A DNA stretch of 64,000 bases, from assembly GCA_910578505.1 (NCBI GenBank), contig CAJTPV010000008.1, positions 1 through 64,000 on the forward strand, written 5' to 3'. Shown here one piece after another: positions 33,018 through 40,278 of the stretch; the stretch's first letter is position 1; each line of letters begins with the position of its first letter. The translations under genes and the position numbers were made by a program. The stretch comes from an uncultured Oscillospiraceae bacterium (GTDB taxonomy: Bacteria > Bacillota > Clostridia > Oscillospirales > Oscillospiraceae). The notes beneath the pieces were generated by a model, which had not been told where the DNA came from, did not search any database, and saw nothing but the letters and a program-made list of their open reading frames with translations.

Positions 33018-34195
33018 ACAAATCCCCCCTGTTCCCGCAGCTCAGCCTTCAAAGCCTGCATCCCCGTCAAATCGCCCAGCAGGGCCGCCCCAACCAGCCG
33101 GTCCCCCTGCCATACCCGCACGCAGCGGCCCGGAACGGCAGGCCGGCGGGGATCCACCTGGAACGGCGTTCTGGCCGGCCAGTCCTCCCACTCCGTCCGC
33201 CCGTCCGCCGGACTCAGATTCCCCATAGCAAAGAGAGCCGTGCCATCCAGATTCAGCACCAGGGACGTGTCGCAGCCCGTGTAGACGGCCTGGCCCCCCG
33301 CAGCGCTGTTTCCCGCTGCCGCCCCCTGCCGCAGGCCCTGGTTCCAGAGGGCGGCGTTAAAGCCCTGGAACTGGGCGCAGTCGCCGCAGGCGTAGACGCC
33401 GGCGGCGCTGGTCTCCATCCGCTCGTTGACAACAATGGCCCGCTGGCAGTCGATTCCCGCCTCCGCTGCCAGAGCGGTGTTTGCCCGGACGCCGCAGGCG
33501 GCAGCCAGCACCTGACAGGTCCACTGTCCGCCGTCCGCCTCCACCACCATTTCCTCCCCCGACCTGTACAGCCTTGTAATGGAGACACCGGTGTGGATAT
33601 GGAGGCGCGGCAGCTGCTCCTGCAGCCAGCGGGAGATGTCCGGCCCGATCAGCCGGGGCATCAGCGACGGCATGGCCTCCAGCACCGACACCTCCAGGCC
33701 ATAGCGGACCAGCTCGGCGGCCAGCTCCAGCCCAATCACACCGCCGCCAATCACGACTGCCCGCTCCTTTCCCAGCGCCAGCCTCTGCAGGCGGCGCAGG
33801 TCATCGAGCGTGCGGAGACCGCACAAGGGGACCTCATCCCGCCCTTGAAAGGGCGGAATAAAATTATTCGCCCCCAGGGCCAGGACGCACCGGTCGTAGG
33901 GCAGGGCCTCTCCCCCGCAGTCCACCGTCCGCCGCTGTGTGTCCAGATGCCTGGCCGCAACGCCCAGCCGCAGCTCAATGTCCCTGTCCGTATACCACTT
34001 CTGGGGGTGCAATGCCAGCTTTTTCATCTCCGGCGACAGCAGGGGCGCTTTGCTCAGCAGCGGCCTGGCGTAGGGCAGCTCCCGCTCCGCGCTCAGCAGT
34101 ACAATCCGTCCCGACGGGTCCTGCTCCCGAATAGCCTCCGCCGCGCTGACGCCGGCAATTCCGCCGCCGATGACAAGATACCGTCTCTCAGCCAC
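33011..34195 (-). CDS. FAD/NAD(P)H-dependent oxidoreductase (rubredoxin-reductase / NirB-like fold)
   Basis: A 394-residue two-dinucleotide-domain flavoprotein. FAD site YLVIGGGIAGVSAAEAI at the N-terminus, E-rich second strand, pyridine-nucleotide site AVVIGGGVIGLELAAELVRYG near residue 150, and the closing FAD motif GVYACGDCAQF. There is no redox-active CxxC, so it is of the ferredoxin/rubredoxin reductase or nitrite-reductase NAD-domain type. It overlaps its neighbours on both sides (8 and 7 bases) and is encoded between a four-cluster ferredoxin and the molybdoenzyme. A route NAD(P)H - FAD - Fe-S - Mo, all in the cytoplasm, is the natural reading. Confidence 0.85.
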   Translation of the reverse strand: MAERRYLVIGGGIAGVSAAEAIREQDPSGRIVLLSAERELPYARPLLSKAPLLSPEMKKLALHPQKWYTDRDIELRLGVAARHLDTQRRTVDCGGEALPYDRCVLALGANNFIPPFQGRDEVPLCGLRTLDDLRRLQRLALGKERAVVIGGGVIGLELAAELVRYGLEVSVLEAMPSLMPRLIGPDISRWLQEQLPRLHIHTGVSITRLYRSGEEMVVEADGGQWTCQVLAAACGVRANTALAAEAGIDCQRAIVVNERMETSAAGVYACGDCAQFQGFNAALWNQGLRQGAAAGNSAAGGQAVYTGCDTSLVLNLDGTALFAMGNLSPADGRTEWEDWPARTPFQVDPRRPAVPGRCVRVWQGDRLVGAALLGDLTGMQALKAELREQGGFVC

Positions 34196-34739
34196 AGTCC
34201 GCGCCTCCTTCCTCCACAGGGAACCGGGTCATAGTCGTCGGGTCTGTCCGGGCGGGGTCCGGCAGAAACGGGGCCCGCAGCTGCCGCCAGCCGGGCTCGT
34301 CCGCCGGCGGGCCGCTCCAGCGCAGCGCGCCGACAGGACAGGCCGCCGTACAGGCAGGCTGGCGGCCCTGCATCCGGCGGTCCAGGCAGCTGTCACATTT
34401 CTGCGCCGTACCGGCGGAGGCGCTCAGGGAAACCGCGCCGTAGGGGCAGCTCCACACGCAGGAGGCACAGCCGATGCACAGCCCGCTGTCGTGGAGTACG
34501 ACGCCCAGCGTCTCGTCTCTGCGCATGGCGCCGGTGGGGCAGGCCGCCGCGCAGGCGGGCCGCATGCAGTGGTTGCAGCCGCCGGAGAAGGGAACGGTCC
34601 GCCCGTCCCGACCAGGGCGCAGAACAACCCGACGGAAGAATTCACCGGGCTGCAGACCCTTCTCATTCTGGCACGCCACCTGGCAGGCGCCGCAGGCAAT
34701 GCAGATGGCGCTGTTGTAAAAAAATCCCGTTTTTTTCAT
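34188..34739 (-). CDS. Four-cluster ferredoxin-type electron-transfer subunit (DmsB-like)
   Basis: A protein of 183 residues from ATG 34739 with GGGGGAAG ahead; longer versions starting upstream are rejected because the family starts exactly here (KKTGFFYNSAICIACGACQVAC). Four cysteine sets are present: CIACGACQVAC, CNHCMRPACAAACP, CIGCASCVWSCP and CDSCLDRR...CTAACP, giving four [4Fe-4S] clusters as in DmsB/NrfC. No DmsC membrane subunit or twin-arginine signal is encoded nearby. In this operon it should link the FAD protein to the molybdoenzyme. First gene of the operon. Confidence 0.9.
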   Translation of the reverse strand: MKKTGFFYNSAICIACGACQVACQNEKGLQPGEFFRRVVLRPGRDGRTVPFSGGCNHCMRPACAAACPTGAMRRDETLGVVLHDSGLCIGCASCVWSCPYGAVSLSASAGTAQKCDSCLDRRMQGRQPACTAACPVGALRWSGPPADEPGWRQLRAPFLPDPARTDPTTMTRFPVEEGGADCG

Positions 34740-34770
34740 AAACTTCCCCCTGCTTTCCTCTGTCAAAAGG

Positions 34771-34799
34771 GGGTATGCCGCCCGATTCGCGGCATACCC
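34771..34799. terminator. Hairpin terminator between the RpiR gene and the molybdoenzyme operon
   Basis: GGGTATGCCGC (34771-34781) pairs with GCGGCATACCC (34789-34799). Read on the minus strand it is followed by CCTTTTGAC and would stop transcription from the RpiR gene. On the plus strand GTTTTT follows. The 150-bp gap holds no obvious promoter for the operon, so some read-through or a promoter overlapping the hairpin is implied. Confidence 0.65.
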
Positions 34800-34889
34800 T
34801 CCCGTTTTTACTTCTCCTCTGCCAGCCGGCAAAATCCATCTGCAGCGGGATGTGCCGGGGCATGATACAGCGGGCATACCAGCCCAGGG

Positions 34890-35738
34890 CTACTCCCAGT
34901 TGTGGAGCGTCAGCGCCCCGGGCTGTACCAGCTGGCTCTGCACGTTTTTCACCCGATAAAGCGCCTCTTCCCGGTTCGCGTCCTTGACCGCCATGATCAG
35001 CATCTGACAGTAGGCCAGCACCGGGGCCATGCTGTTGATCCCGGTTTCCGGGTCCCGCTCCAGCGAAACCGTCACCACCTCGTCGGACAACTGCCCCACC
35101 GGGCTGAGGATGGAGTCTGTGATTGCAATCAGATAGGGTCCCTTGCTTTTCGACTGCTGGACCAGCTCCAGAGTGCCGGGAGCGTATGGCCGGAAGGAAA
35201 CAGCGATCACTACCGAGCGCGGATTCAGCTCCGCCATTTCCCGGAAACCGACGTTATTTTCCCGGTAGTAGTAGACGTTGGGCCGGATGGTATCCAGCAT
35301 GAAGAAGAGCTGATAGGCCGCTGTGTGCTCCCCGTAGTACCCGAAAACCATAACATGGTCCGCAGCGGCGATACGTGCGGCAAGATCACGCAGCTGCCCC
35401 AGGTCCGCCATTCTGTCCCGCAGGTCCAAAAGCCGGGTAGCCTCTCTGCTGAGCAGCTTCTGGTATTCGTTCTGCTCCCCCTGGTTTTCAATGTGGCGCG
35501 AGCGGTTGTTTTCCAGTACATCCTCCTGTATCTGGTTCTGGAAAGCACTGAAGCTGTCATAGCCCAGGGAATAGGCCAGCCGGATGACCGTAGTTTCGCT
35601 GACGCCAGCCGCCTGGCTGATCTTCACCGTTGTTTTCATGGCCGCGAATTCCAGATGCTCTGCGATATAGTCCGCGACCTTCCTCTGCGCTTTGGACAGC
35701 TCGTCATACCGCTCTTGAATTTTTGTACAGACAGACAT
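34890..35738 (-). CDS. MurR/RpiR-family transcriptional regulator
   Basis: A protein of 282 residues. Residues 1-80 are the RpiR helix-turn-helix domain (ELSKAQRKVADYIAEHLEFAA, KISQAAGVSETTVIRLAYSLGYDSFSAFQNQI). About 110-250 are a SIS domain that normally binds a phosphosugar (AADHVMVFGYYGEHTAAYQLFFML, VVIAVSFRPYAPGTLELVQQSKSKG, LIAITDS). The gene lies upstream of the molybdoenzyme operon on the same strand with a terminator between. Whether it controls that operon, itself, or distant genes cannot be told. It has its own promoter and a long palindrome in its leader. Confidence 0.88.
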   Translation of the reverse strand: MSVCTKIQERYDELSKAQRKVADYIAEHLEFAAMKTTVKISQAAGVSETTVIRLAYSLGYDSFSAFQNQIQEDVLENNRSRHIENQGEQNEYQKLLSREATRLLDLRDRMADLGQLRDLAARIAAADHVMVFGYYGEHTAAYQLFFMLDTIRPNVYYYRENNVGFREMAELNPRSVVIAVSFRPYAPGTLELVQQSKSKGPYLIAITDSILSPVGQLSDEVVTVSLERDPETGINSMAPVLAYCQMLIMAVKDANREEALYRVKNVQSQLVQPGALTLHNWE

Positions 35739-35754
35739 GGTGTTCTCCTCTCGA

Positions 35755-35845
35755 AAAAAGAATTAAATTCTTTTTGTCTCTCTATTGAAGTTTTTTATTC
35801 TTCTGCCTGTGCGTTTATTTTACTCCATTTCTTTGAGTAAAGCAA
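35755..35845 (-). promoter_or_regulatory. Promoter and 21-bp palindromic operator of the RpiR gene
   Basis: On the minus strand TTGCTT (35845-35840), 17 bp and TAAAAT (35822-35817) form the promoter. Downstream, 35755-35775 is a perfect palindrome, AAAAAGAATT-A-AATTCTTTTT, ending 17 bases before the ATG. Site size and A/T-flanked GAATT halves fit RpiR-family operators, which suggests autoregulation. Confidence 0.6.
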
Positions 35846-35926
35846 TACACAGTATTTCCAAGGCGGCTTTTCTATTTTTGATACTATCGTTGATATTTGG
35901 CCGCTTTGAAGGATATTCTTCTGTTT

Positions 35927-36490
35927 TTAAGCGTTGTCTGCAATCGGCAGCGGGGTGTCGCCGGATTCCTTGGTACTTTCCCGGAACACGGGCCAAACCT
36001 GTTTCCCGTCAGTCCGCCATCGCCCGCTGCAGATGAAATCCGCCAGGCCAGCGATATCGCTGCGGGAAAAGCAGGGCTGTCCGCAGACCGGGCTGTCCGT
36101 GACGACAGCGGCGCACTCCCGCAGCCCCGCCGGGCGCTTCTCCGCCCCGTCCCCGCAGACAAGGAGCTTCGGCCAGTCCGCGTCCTTGCAGCCTTCGACC
36201 AGAATCAGGTCAACGCCTGTTATGCGGCCCGCCACCTCCGCCGGGCGCAGCGGACGGTTCTCCCAAATGACGGCCTGGGTGTCAGAAAACAGGGCGGTCA
36301 CTTCAGCGCCGGCCTGTGTAAAGCGCCAGCTGTCCTTGCCCTGTTGATCTATGGCAAAGTCATGTCCATCGTGTTTGATAACCGCCGTCCGCAGGCCGCG
36401 GCGGCGCAGCTCCGGGAGCAGCGCCTCGATCAGCGTGGTCTTGCCGCTCCCGGACCAGCCGGCCACGCCGAGGATGGGGATTTGTTTCAC
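35927..36490 (-). CDS. mobB: Molybdopterin-guanine dinucleotide biosynthesis adaptor MobB
   Basis: A protein of 187 residues whose GTG start follows the MobA stop with no gap. P-loop GVAGWSGSGKTTLIEALLPEL, then the family marks AVIKHDGHDF...DQQGKDSWRFTQAGA and DLILVEGCKDADWPKL. MobB is a GTP-binding partner that helps MobA or cofactor insertion. Its C-terminal 40 residues extend slightly beyond the core fold. It supplies the bis-MGD form of the cofactor that DMSO-reductase-family enzymes such as the one at 30243 need. Confidence 0.9.
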   Translation of the reverse strand: MKQIPILGVAGWSGSGKTTLIEALLPELRRRGLRTAVIKHDGHDFAIDQQGKDSWRFTQAGAEVTALFSDTQAVIWENRPLRPAEVAGRITGVDLILVEGCKDADWPKLLVCGDGAEKRPAGLRECAAVVTDSPVCGQPCFSRSDIAGLADFICSGRWRTDGKQVWPVFRESTKESGDTPLPIADNA

Positions 36491-37087
36491 TTAACAGTTC
36501 ACCTCACATTCGCTGTTTTTTATAAGCGCTGCATATTCCCCAGGTGTATTGAGGTTGGTCAGGCCCATCTCCCCGCCCGGCAGTTCCCAGGCGGGAATAT
36601 AAAGCGTGTCCAGGCGGCTCAGAGCGCTCCTCAGGCGGAAATCGACGGATTGCAGCTGCTGGATCAGAGCGGGAGCTGCTGTCCGGCGGTAGAGGGCGCA
36701 CAGCGGGTGGATGCGTCCGGAGGCCTCCTGGGGAACAGCGGCCTGCGCATGGGGGGTGATTCTCTCCCGCAGCGCCGCGGCTACAGCGCCGGTCACCAGG
36801 GGCATATCGCAGGCAACCGCAAACAGCAGCGGTGTTCTGCATGCCGGCAGCGCGGAGCAGAGTCCGCCCAGTGGGCCGCTGTGGGGATATTGGTCCTCTA
36901 CAACGCGGCAGGCGTGAAAGGGATATCGTTCCGCGCAGTCTGCGGACAGGTACACCTCGTCCAGGCCGGAGAGGGCGCGCAGCAGCGTGTCCAGCAGCGT
37001 CCCGTCCCCCCAGGCCAGGCCGGCCTTGTCCCGCCCCATCCTGCGGCTATGGCCGCCGCACAGGATCACGGCGCTCATTGCTTCCAA
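36491..37087 (-). CDS. mobA: Molybdenum cofactor guanylyltransferase MobA
   Basis: A 198-residue nucleotidyltransferase: AVILCGGHSRRMGRDKAGL (GTP-binding signature), DQYPHSGPLGGL, VACDMPLV with the metal-binding Asp, and HPLCALYRR. It attaches GMP to Mo-molybdopterin. Start choice: TTG 37087 has AAGGAG ten bases ahead, while ATG 37078 has only GGAAG two bases ahead, so the TTG is slightly favoured. The gene directly follows the old 3' end of rlmD (37176), so before the mobile elements arrived mobA-mobB lay right behind rlmD on the same strand. Confidence 0.9.
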   Translation of the reverse strand: MEAMSAVILCGGHSRRMGRDKAGLAWGDGTLLDTLLRALSGLDEVYLSADCAERYPFHACRVVEDQYPHSGPLGGLCSALPACRTPLLFAVACDMPLVTGAVAAALRERITPHAQAAVPQEASGRIHPLCALYRRTAAPALIQQLQSVDFRLRSALSRLDTLYIPAWELPGGEMGLTNLNTPGEYAALIKNSECEVNC

Positions 37088-37175
37088 TATGTGCGGTCTC
37101 CTTTCTCTTAGGATAGCCTCATTTTCTCATAACAGGGAATGTTTTTCAAGAGTACGCTTTCAAGTTGCTGGAGAA

Positions 37176-37217
37176 TTACGAGTTTCCTCTTTGCAGCAAC
37201 ACACCCGTCTCCACATG
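37176..37217 (-). pseudogene. Displaced original 3' end of rlmD
   Basis: On the minus strand 37217-37176 reads CAT GTG GAG ACG GGT GTG TTG CTG and ends HVETGVLLQRGNS-stop. The intact rlmD at 51666-53297 contains HVETVVLL at the point where ordinary RlmD proteins end and then continues with a foreign tail. These last codons are therefore the native rlmD end, now 14.8 kb away from the rest of the gene because two elements were inserted between them. Confidence 0.75.
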
Positions 37218-37341
37218 AGTACAAAATCAAAACATATCCCCACAAAATCACGGGAAATATGAACAATTTTTCACTACACAAATACCGCTCGTGCATCTCT
37301 TTTCCCACAAAGATATTATGTATTGTGAAAAAAACATTTTC

Positions 37342-38046
37342 TTATAACACATCTTTTTTCTTGTATACTTTTTTGCATCGATTTAATATTGTCGACACCA
37401 AAAACTGATTATCAGTACTTATCAAACGATATTTTTTGTTTACTCTCGGAGTAAAAATAGCCTTCTTGATTCCATTTTGATCTGTTTTGATTTGTCCTTT
37501 TAAGCCTGTTACATTATCTTTTTGTATATAAAATCTAATGTTCACTCCATATACAGAAACTTTTTTATATAAATTTATCAATTTTTCGTCTGTTGTTGAT
37601 TCACACAATAACGTACAATGATTTTTTAAATGTTCAATTCTTTCGGTTTGTTTTTTATAGTCTTTTTCATATAAAAAATCTAAATCCTTTCCAATAACAT
37701 ACAACTCAACCGCATCGTCACCAAAACTATCATATATATTTTTTATTTCTCCGTGAGTATACTCTACTTTATTTGTCAACTTAGATTGTAAAAACAAAAT
37801 AATGCCCAACAGTAAATTAGCAAATATAATATATAAAATTCCAAATTTGGCATTAAGATAAAAGGGAATCATAGACAAATTATTTTCTTGTTCCAAAATT
37901 GACAAATTAACAAAGCAAGGCATATTTATCCATAATACTATAATAAAACAAATTGTAAAAAATAAACTTTTTGTCAACTCGTTTTTCCATACAATGTTAA
38001 ATACTAACATCAAAATTAATATAAGCACAATAATAGATATATTCAT
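37342..38046 (-). CDS. Membrane protein with cytoplasmic domain, possibly PLD-like; unknown function
   Basis: A protein of 234 residues, very AT-rich codons. Three hydrophobic segments (about 3-20, 26-45, 66-87) precede a soluble domain of about 140 residues. That domain shows VELYVIGKDLDFL, IEHLKNHCTLLCES, VSVYGVNIRFYIQKDN, LKGQIKTD and a final 'Y..I.T.NQFLV..I...' pattern. The order of short strands (glycine-containing first strand, a 'V.iR.Y' strand, an 'rG.I.D' strand) recalls phospholipase D-like domains seen in some bacterial defence and restriction proteins, but no HKD motif is visible. Last gene of the AT-rich operon, 70 bases behind the UDG-like gene. I do not recognise the family. 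Confidence 0.55.
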   Translation of the reverse strand: MNISIIVLILILMLVFNIVWKNELTKSLFFTICFIIVLWINMPCFVNLSILEQENNLSMIPFYLNAKFGILYIIFANLLLGIILFLQSKLTNKVEYTHGEIKNIYDSFGDDAVELYVIGKDLDFLYEKDYKKQTERIEHLKNHCTLLCESTTDEKLINLYKKVSVYGVNIRFYIQKDNVTGLKGQIKTDQNGIKKAIFTPRVNKKYRLISTDNQFLVSTILNRCKKVYKKKDVL

Positions 38047-38116
38047 TCACTTCCCCATTCTTCCTTATCCATAATGTATATTTCAATTGCACAAACTATT
38101 TAGCTGATTTTAAAAT

Positions 38117-38665
38117 CTATAATAGCTGACTAATTATCTTTTCTACCCCCTCAATATAATCCTGCATATTTTTTCTTTTATAAACATGAATATATGAGGG
38201 GTGGTGTATAGGAACAAAATTGATTCCTTCTATTCTTTCATAATGATATTCAAAATCATTCCATTTTTCAAATTCAATACTCATTTTTTTTGCAACTGTG
38301 GAATATACCTTTTCTCCCAACAAAAAAACAATTTTAGGAGACATTGCATGTATTTCACTTAACAAATGTTCAAAACAACAATCAATTTCACTTTTATTAG
38401 GATAGCGAAGCTTTTTCTGTTCTGTTAAAGGTAAGCATTTAACTAAATTTGTTTTATATGTAATTACTTCTTCGCATCTTTCTTCAATTTTGTGAATTAT
38501 CATGCCTGTATTCGTTTCTGGAGATAATGGTAATTCAATATCCGACATCACTTTTTTAGCTGATAAGCCAACCCAAAAGATTTGACATTTCTTTTCTACA
38601 TCTAATAATGGCTCTTGATTAAAGCATAAACCACATTTTTGACACTTTCGTATTTGTTCAATCAT
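38117..38665 (-). CDS. Uracil-DNA-glycosylase superfamily protein (family 4/5-like, Fe-S)
   Basis: A protein of 182 residues. Four cysteines occupy the [4Fe-4S] positions of family 4 UDGs: CQKC near residue 8, TNLVKCLP and EIDCCFEHL. The PKIVFLLGEKVYSTV strand and the HHPSYIHV motif (the 'HPS' loop that contacts the base) fit as well. The first catalytic motif, normally 'GExPG..E', reads FWVGLSAKK and lacks the acidic residue, so ordinary uracil excision is doubtful. It begins two bases after the stop of the radical SAM gene, so the two are co-translated. It could excise or recognise an unusual base. Confidence 0.75.
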   Translation of the reverse strand: MIEQIRKCQKCGLCFNQEPLLDVEKKCQIFWVGLSAKKVMSDIELPLSPETNTGMIIHKIEERCEEVITYKTNLVKCLPLTEQKKLRYPNKSEIDCCFEHLLSEIHAMSPKIVFLLGEKVYSTVAKKMSIEFEKWNDFEYHYERIEGINFVPIHHPSYIHVYKRKNMQDYIEGVEKIISQLL

Positions 38666-38667
38666 TA

Positions 38668-39999
38668 TTATTCTCCTGCTAACCTTTGTGTTTTTAGTAT
38701 ATACTCATTTAATACTTCGTCAGATTCCAAACTATAATTTCCAAAATCAAAATTAAACTGAGATCTTCCTTTAAATTTGCTTATTGTTTCATTGAACTGG
38801 CAATTCTGAATTATACCTGTATCTTGCATAATTTCATTATATAGTTGTGTACCATCATAAGGTCTGAATTGAAACACACTTGTTCTAAATGTTCCTTCTG
38901 TTCTTAGTGAAAATTTCTTTAATTCCTTTGCCAATTCAAATGTCTTTTGAAAATCCTCTTTTGTTTCTTTAGGAAATCCATATATAAAATAGCCCTTTAA
39001 ATCAATTCCATTTCGCAAAATTTCTTGTGAAACTTTTATAATATCATTAGAACTTCCCATTTTATTTATTCTTTTTCTTACCGATTCCGAACCAGATTCA
39101 ATGCCAATAAACAATTCTTTACATCCTCCAACTCGAAGCTCTTTAATTTTTTCAATTGCATTTACTAATGATAATACATGCACCATCCCTCTCCAACTCA
39201 ACTGCGTAAATTGAGAAAAGATATGATTCGCCATATCTATACTCTTACTATTGCGTAAAAACAAATCATCCAAAATGCGAACACTTTGTATATCTGGATA
39301 TGTAGATAAAATTTCATGAATTTCTTTTATAACACTCTCCTCTGTACGAATTCTAATCGTCACGTCTCTATTCAAACTTCTGGCTCCGCCGCAAAACGCG
39401 CAATCAAACATACATCCTCTTGATGTAATAATTGCAACTTCTTTTTCTCCATAATGATTTATGATTATTTCATTTCCTAGATATTTTCGATTTAAAAATA
39501 TGTTTGATATATCCCTGGGAAAATATATTGAATTCATATTTACCCTGTAAACATATTTAGAATCCATTTGTTCCTCTGGTTCTTGACTACAATTCTCTGA
39601 AACAATTTGGGGAATAATAAATTCACCTTCACCAATAATAATATTTAATGTATTGGAAACATTCCAATTTAAAATTTTACGATAAATACTTTTAACAGCC
39701 TGCCCTCCTATAAAACACTTACAGTTTACATGAATACTTTCAACAATATTTTTAACCAACTCATAATTCTGAGTAAAAATATTAATACCTACAAAATCAG
39801 GCTTGGTTTTATCTATATAGGAAATTATATCTTGTACAGATTTTCTATCTTTTACACAATCTACAACTTCAACATCTATATCATTAATCTTTTCTAAATA
39901 TGTTGCTATATACCCCAAACCCAATGGAGATAAATATTGTTCATTTTCCTTTGTAGAATCCCAAAAAATAGGGGAGTTAATCAGCATAAACTTTTTCAT
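38668..39999 (-). CDS. B12-binding-domain radical SAM enzyme
   Basis: A protein of 443 residues from ATG 39999 (GGAGGG five bases ahead; a TTG 12 bases upstream is less likely). Residues about 5-150 form a Rossmann-type B12-binding domain (PLGLGYIATYLEK, KPDFVGINIFTQNYELV, CFIGGQAVKSIY) without a clear DxHxxG. About 185-400 are the radical SAM barrel: IITSRGCMFDCAFCGG (CxxxCxxC), VRILDDLFLRN, CKELFIGIESGSESV, GYFIYGFPKETKEDF. Such proteins methylate or rearrange unreactive carbons in tetrapyrroles, lipids, antibiotics or nucleosides. Pairing with a glycosylase-like protein suggests a nucleic-acid or nucleoside substrate, by inference only. Confidence 0.82.
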   Translation of the reverse strand: MKKFMLINSPIFWDSTKENEQYLSPLGLGYIATYLEKINDIDVEVVDCVKDRKSVQDIISYIDKTKPDFVGINIFTQNYELVKNIVESIHVNCKCFIGGQAVKSIYRKILNWNVSNTLNIIIGEGEFIIPQIVSENCSQEPEEQMDSKYVYRVNMNSIYFPRDISNIFLNRKYLGNEIIINHYGEKEVAIITSRGCMFDCAFCGGARSLNRDVTIRIRTEESVIKEIHEILSTYPDIQSVRILDDLFLRNSKSIDMANHIFSQFTQLSWRGMVHVLSLVNAIEKIKELRVGGCKELFIGIESGSESVRKRINKMGSSNDIIKVSQEILRNGIDLKGYFIYGFPKETKEDFQKTFELAKELKKFSLRTEGTFRTSVFQFRPYDGTQLYNEIMQDTGIIQNCQFNETISKFKGRSQFNFDFGNYSLESDEVLNEYILKTQRLAGE

Positions 40000-40097
40000 T
40001 TTTCCCTCCAATTACTTATAATGCAAGAAACAATCTCTTCAACATTGTTCTCCAAATCAGTATTATTATTAATACAAAGAACATCTATGTTTCTTTT
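39996..40097 (-). pseudogene. 3' scrap of an upstream gene of the radical SAM operon
   Basis: The frame KRNIDVLCINNNTD, then EEIVSCIISNWREK-stop ends with TGA overlapping the ATG of the radical SAM gene (ATGA), the mark of translational coupling. It is closed upstream by an in-frame TAG at 40098-40100, next to the joint with foreign sequence. So a fourth operon gene, perhaps a nucleotide-kinase-like protein judging from the tail, has lost all but its last 33 codons. Confidence 0.5.
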
Positions 40098-40105
40098 CTA
40101 CAATG

Positions 40106-40278
40106 TTAAATAACCTCAAAATATTTCAAAGCATCCTTTATCGCTTCCACTTTCTCTACCGTTGGATGTTTCCTCGGCTGTTTCAATTCCTCTACCGCAT
40201 TAGGAGTATCATACACTGGCAATCCGAACTCCCTCTTTACCTCTTTACCTCTGCGATATATTACGCTGTCGTTTTTTG
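40106..40278 (-). pseudogene. Degraded element-borne rlmD tail extension
   Basis: On the minus strand a frame ending at TAA 40108-40106 reads VIYRRGKEVKREFGL, then AVEELKQP, then TVEKVEAIKDALKYFEVI. This matches the last half of the foreign tail on rlmD (51666 region: LYISQVKRKCGL, then PPEKEKAIMAALKHFQMI). It is out of frame with the recombinase end (SHQKTTA-stop) that precedes it and lacks the first half of the tail. It is the equivalent tail of the second element, shortened. Confidence 0.6.

Noticed and set aside
34740..34889. Possible molybdenum-cofactor riboswitch ahead of the molybdoenzyme operon
   Set aside because: The leader has only one simple hairpin, which works as a terminator for the upstream RpiR gene. 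The conserved multi-stem Moco motif could not be recognised on the minus strand.
37108..37308. 66-codon minus-strand frame between mobA and the AT-rich island
   Set aside because: It crosses the att copy and the native rlmD end in a different frame, has no ribosome site and no recognisable domain.
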